Positions 61,302 to 64,000 of a stretch of DNA of 64,000 bases are shown here, piece after piece. The notes under the pieces are model-generated. The model saw only the letters and a program-made list of their open reading frames with translations. It was not told the DNA's origin and did not search any database. The number at the start of each line of letters is the position of its first letter. Position 1 is the stretch's first letter. Source of the DNA: Nocardia bhagyanarayanae. Its GTDB lineage: Bacteria > Actinomycetota > Actinomycetes > Mycobacteriales > Mycobacteriaceae. Both the position numbers and the translations under genes were made by a program. Where the stretch lies: contig NZ_VFPG01000001.1 of assembly GCF_006716565.1 (NCBI RefSeq), positions 4,092,001 to 4,156,000 of the forward strand, in the 5' to 3' direction.

Positions 61302-63254
61302 TCAGCGGGTGTCGCCGAGGACCGCGCCCTCGCGCCTCGGGTCCGCACCGCCGATCAGACCGGTCCCGTCGCGGCGCAGCGCGCTCAACCCGCTGGATTG
61401 GGGCGCCACGGATACCTGATGGCCGAGTTCTCGCAGACGTAGCACGAGCGGGTCGTGGTCGCCGTTGTCCCTCGCGTCGATGGCCGGGTGTTCGCCGCCG
61501 ACGCCGGTCGTGGGGGTGTTTCCCGCGCCGAACGAGACCGCCGAGACCGCCTGCTGCGGGTCGAGGCCCCAGTCCAGCATGCCGACCAGCGTTTTCACCA
61601 CGAACTGGATGATGACCGAACCGCCCGGCGAGCCCGTGACGTGGGTGAGCTCGCCGCGTGCGCCGTCGGGCGCGCGATCGAACACCAGGGTGGGCGCCAT
61701 CGAACTGCGCGGACGCTTGCCGGGCTGCACCCGATTCGCCACCGGCGTGCCGTCCGGGTCCATCGGGTCCGCGGCGAAGTCGGTGAGCTGGTTGTTCAGC
61801 ACGAAGCCGTCGACGAGGTGGAAGGAACCGAACGCGGACTCGACCGTGGTGGTCATGGCCGCGGCGTTGCCGTACTCGTCCACCACCGAGATGTGGCTGG
61901 TGCCGTGCTCGGGCGGCTGCGGACCGACGCCCACCGGAACCGGGCCGAAGTCGCCCGGTTTCGCGGTGCCCATGCTGCGGCCGGGATCGATCAGGGACGC
62001 GCGCTGCTTCAGGTAGTTCTCGTCGATCAGGGTCTGCGCCGAATTGCCGGGCAGCGGAACGAAATCGGTGTCGGCCACGTACTTGTTGCGGTCGGCGTAG
62101 GCGAGCCGCTCGGCCTCCGAGATCAGGTGCACCGCCTCGGCTCGCGGCTTGCCGCCGTTGCGATCGACGGAGTCCGGCTTCAGTGCGGCCAGGTCGAAAT
62201 TCTCCAGAATGCCCAGCGTTGCCGCGACGGTGCTGCCGCCCGAGGAGGGTGCGGGCATGCCGCAGATCTCGTGCCCGCGGTAGCCGCCGCACAGCGCGGC
62301 GCGCTTCTTGGGTTGGTAATTCGCCAGGTCCTGGGCCGTGAGCAGGCTCGGAGTGCGCCCGCCGGACCCCGCGGTGGCGGCCTCGACGATGTCCTCGGCG
62401 ATGGCGCCGGTGTAGAAGGCGTCCGCGCCCTCGGAGGCGATGGCGCTCAACGTCTTCGACATCGCGGGGTTGGTCAGCTTGGTGCCTGCCGGTTTCGGGG
62501 AGCCGTCCGGATTCAGGAAGTACTGTTTCGCGGCCTCGTCCCTGGCCAGATCCCGCGCCGATTCCGCGATCTGTCCTGCGAGCCGGGGGCTGATCGTGAA
62601 ACCTTCGTCGGCCATCGCGACGGCCGGATCGAACAATTCCCGCCAGCCGGTCTTACCGTGCTCGCGGTGCGCGAGCTCCAGCATCCGCAGCACGCCGGGC
62701 ACGCCGATCGAGCGTCCGCTGGCGCGCGCGTTCGGCTGCGGCTCGGTGCGGTCGGTGTCGCTGATCCAGCGCAGATAGTTCTCGGTGGCCGCGGCCGGCG
62801 CGACCTCGCGGCCGTCGTAGGCCTCGACCGTCTTGGTGGCGCCGTCGTAGTACAGCAGGAACGCGCCACCGCCGATGCCGGACGCCTGCGGCTCCACCAG
62901 GCCGAGCACGAGCTGCGCGGTGACCAGCGCGTCGGCCGCGGTGCCGCCGTCGCGCAGCACCCGGCAGGCCGCCTCGGTGGCAAGGGGATTCGCGGTGGAG
63001 ACGGCGTACGAGCCGGTGCGCACCGCGGTCATCCCACTGCGGTAGCCGGAGGCGATCTCGGGGTTGGTGCTGAGGTTCTGGGTGGTCGCCGTGCCCGCCG
63101 CGGTCGGCGGCGCCGCGACGACCGGCGTGCCGTTGGGGGCGCTGGTGCATTCGGCGGTGGTCGTCTCGTCGGTGGAGGTACATCCGGTGAGAAGTCCGAC
63201 CGTGAGCATCGTGGCCGCGGCGGCTCCGCTCCAGATGTGTCGCGCGCGCGTCAT
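61302..63254 (-). CDS. ggt: Gamma-glutamyltransferase lipoprotein
   Basis: Cleaves glutathione and transfers the gamma-glutamyl group. The 650-aa protein starts with a short signal (IWSGAAAATMLTVG) and lipobox LLTGC, so it is a surface lipoprotein. SGIGGGAFLLYYDG and a small-subunit start with HGTSHISVVDEYGNAAAMTT contain the nucleophilic Thr that becomes N-terminal after self-cleavage. The C-terminal GSPGGSVIIQ motif is present. The frame is open upstream to 63425, but the ATG at 63254 is where the signal begins. Confidence 0.94.
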   Translation of the reverse strand: MTRARHIWSGAAAATMLTVGLLTGCTSTDETTTAECTSAPNGTPVVAAPPTAAGTATTQNLSTNPEIASGYRSGMTAVRTGSYAVSTANPLATEAACRVLRDGGTAADALVTAQLVLGLVEPQASGIGGGAFLLYYDGATKTVEAYDGREVAPAAATENYLRWISDTDRTEPQPNARASGRSIGVPGVLRMLELAHREHGKTGWRELFDPAVAMADEGFTISPRLAGQIAESARDLARDEAAKQYFLNPDGSPKPAGTKLTNPAMSKTLSAIASEGADAFYTGAIAEDIVEAATAGSGGRTPSLLTAQDLANYQPKKRAALCGGYRGHEICGMPAPSSGGSTVAATLGILENFDLAALKPDSVDRNGGKPRAEAVHLISEAERLAYADRNKYVADTDFVPLPGNSAQTLIDENYLKQRASLIDPGRSMGTAKPGDFGPVPVGVGPQPPEHGTSHISVVDEYGNAAAMTTTVESAFGSFHLVDGFVLNNQLTDFAADPMDPDGTPVANRVQPGKRPRSSMAPTLVFDRAPDGARGELTHVTGSPGGSVIIQFVVKTLVGMLDWGLDPQQAVSAVSFGAGNTPTTGVGGEHPAIDARDNGDHDPLVLRLRELGHQVSVAPQSSGLSALRRDGTGLIGGADPRREGAVLGDTR

Positions 63255-63525
63255 GGCCTGGACTGTAGCCCTCGGGGCCGACAGCGGTGCGGCTTTCGGG
63301 CGAGGCCGTCGGTCGGCTCGGCGATCAGTCCACCCTGACCGGCTCCGACAGTCGGCCAGGTCGTAGCGGAAGCCGGCCCCGCAGTCGTAGGCGAAGCGGT
63401 AGTGGTAGATCACATTGCCTGCCAACGGATCCGGCGCCGCCGTGGCCGGCGCTCGGCAAATCTACGACGCGCGGCCCGCCCGCGCTCGACCGGACCGTTC
63501 GCCTCGGCGTCGGTACGCTGGTCGG
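63255..63525. other. Divergent intergenic region between ggt and HAD gene
   Basis: This 271-bp gap holds the divergent promoters; no supported gene. TACGCT (63514-63519) lies six bases before the HAD GTG and looks like the -10 of a leaderless transcript. Confidence 0.5.
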
Positions 63526-64000
63526 GTGGATATCGAGGCCGTGCTGTTCGACTTCTCCGGGACGATCTTTCGATTGGAGGAAGACGAGTCGTGGGGCGAT
63601 GAGCTGGTCGGCGCCGACGGCGCCGATTTCGACGTCGAGGCCAAGGCCGAGATCTTGCGGCGGATGACGGCGCCGGTCGAGCAGTTCATGACCTTCGACG
63701 CCGCGGGCCAGCACGCTTGGGACAACAGGGATTTGGACCCGGCGCTGCACCGGCACGCGTACCTGGAGGTGCTGCGTTCCTCCGGCGTGCCGACCGAGGA
63801 GCAGGCCGAACGGCTCTACGGCAGGCTGATCGATCCGCTCGCCTGGACGCCGTATCCCGATACCGGTCCTGTGCTGGAGTTCCTTGCGGCACAGGGCGTT
63901 CCGGTGGGCGTGGTGAGCAATATCGCGTTCGACGTGCGCCCGGCGTTCCGCACCAGGGGTTGGGACCGGCTCGTCGGCGCGGTGGCGCTCTCGTTCGAGG
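63526..64000 (+). CDS. HAD-family hydrolase, cut by the window end
   Basis: A partial gene of at least 158 codons running off the right end. Motif I is AVLFDFSGTIFRLEED (DFSGT, with Ser in place of the second Asp), and motif II is GVPVGVVSNIAFD. This is a subfamily IA-type HAD protein. The cap domain (about residues 20-110) is helical. Substrate unknown; Ser at the acid/base position makes ordinary phosphatase activity uncertain. Confidence 0.85.
   Translation, partial: MDIEAVLFDFSGTIFRLEEDESWGDELVGADGADFDVEAKAEILRRMTAPVEQFMTFDAAGQHAWDNRDLDPALHRHAYLEVLRSSGVPTEEQAERLYGRLIDPLAWTPYPDTGPVLEFLAAQGVPVGVVSNIAFDVRPAFRTRGWDRLVGAVALSFE

Overview
The window is high-GC actinobacterial DNA of the Nocardia/Rhodococcus/Mycobacterium type, most likely Nocardia. 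The evidence is the gene order coaBC-metK-priA at the left end and def-fmt-rsmB-...-sigF/rsbW-rpe-ribE-ribBA-ribH-PH-protein at the right end, frequent GTG starts, ATGA/GTGA translational overlaps, and several starts with a -10 hexamer 6-8 nt upstream that look leaderless. No rRNA, tRNA, CRISPR array or insertion sequence was seen.

Layout. (1) 1-5148: core block coaBC, metK, and priA (helicase motifs degenerate, with a low-complexity insert). (2) 5149-49964: about 44.8 kb of accessory genes between priA and def. It starts with a five-bladed tachylectin-2-like lectin, followed by small regulator/enzyme pairs: NmrA-like reductase/TetR, PadR, secreted lipase, imine-reductase-like/MerR, ABM/TetR, DoxX-like, a TerD multidomain protein divergent from a PucR regulator, AraC/membrane protein, SRPBCC. 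(3) 18977-35802: the most unusual stretch. An ArsR-type regulator, P450, MFS exporter and FAD monooxygenase share look-alike promoter elements. A likely seven-gene minus-strand operon follows, carrying a rhodanese, an Opp/Dpp-type ABC importer (two permeases, fused double ATPase, lipoprotein receptor), an AfsA-type gamma-butyrolactone synthase and a HAD phosphatase-like protein. Divergent from it are a second rhodanese and two luciferase-like flavin monooxygenases, then a MocR-type PLP regulator. (4) 36098-44414: a four-gene signalling cassette made of a soluble hybrid histidine kinase with seven 92-residue HAMP-type repeats, an ANTAR/GAF/PAS/SpoIIE phosphatase, a STAS protein and a MEDS-ATPase anti-sigma-like kinase. 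(5) 45004-49386: an alpha/beta hydrolase with a Cys nucleophile, a permuted NlpC/P60-like protein, a small membrane protein, and a NACHT NTPase with membrane helices. (6) 49965-64000: core block with def, fmt, rsmB (very long disordered N-terminus), a YjbR-like gene, sigF with its RsbW, rpe, riboflavin genes, a PH-domain membrane protein, GNAT, gamma-glutamyltransferase, and a HAD gene cut by the window end.

How the parts may work together. Region 3 looks like uptake and oxidative cleavage of an organic (probably organosulfur) substrate, with sulfane-sulfur handling by two rhodaneses. The AfsA/HAD pair of signal-synthesis genes appears to be the 3' end of the import operon, so a diffusible-signal function may be coupled to nutrient uptake. 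Identical 10-mers in the promoters of this locus and of the MocR gene point to MocR as its regulator. Region 4 is a stress/partner-switching module and lies about 10 kb from a separate SigF/RsbW pair. Functions are inferred from protein motifs and context only; no database search was run.
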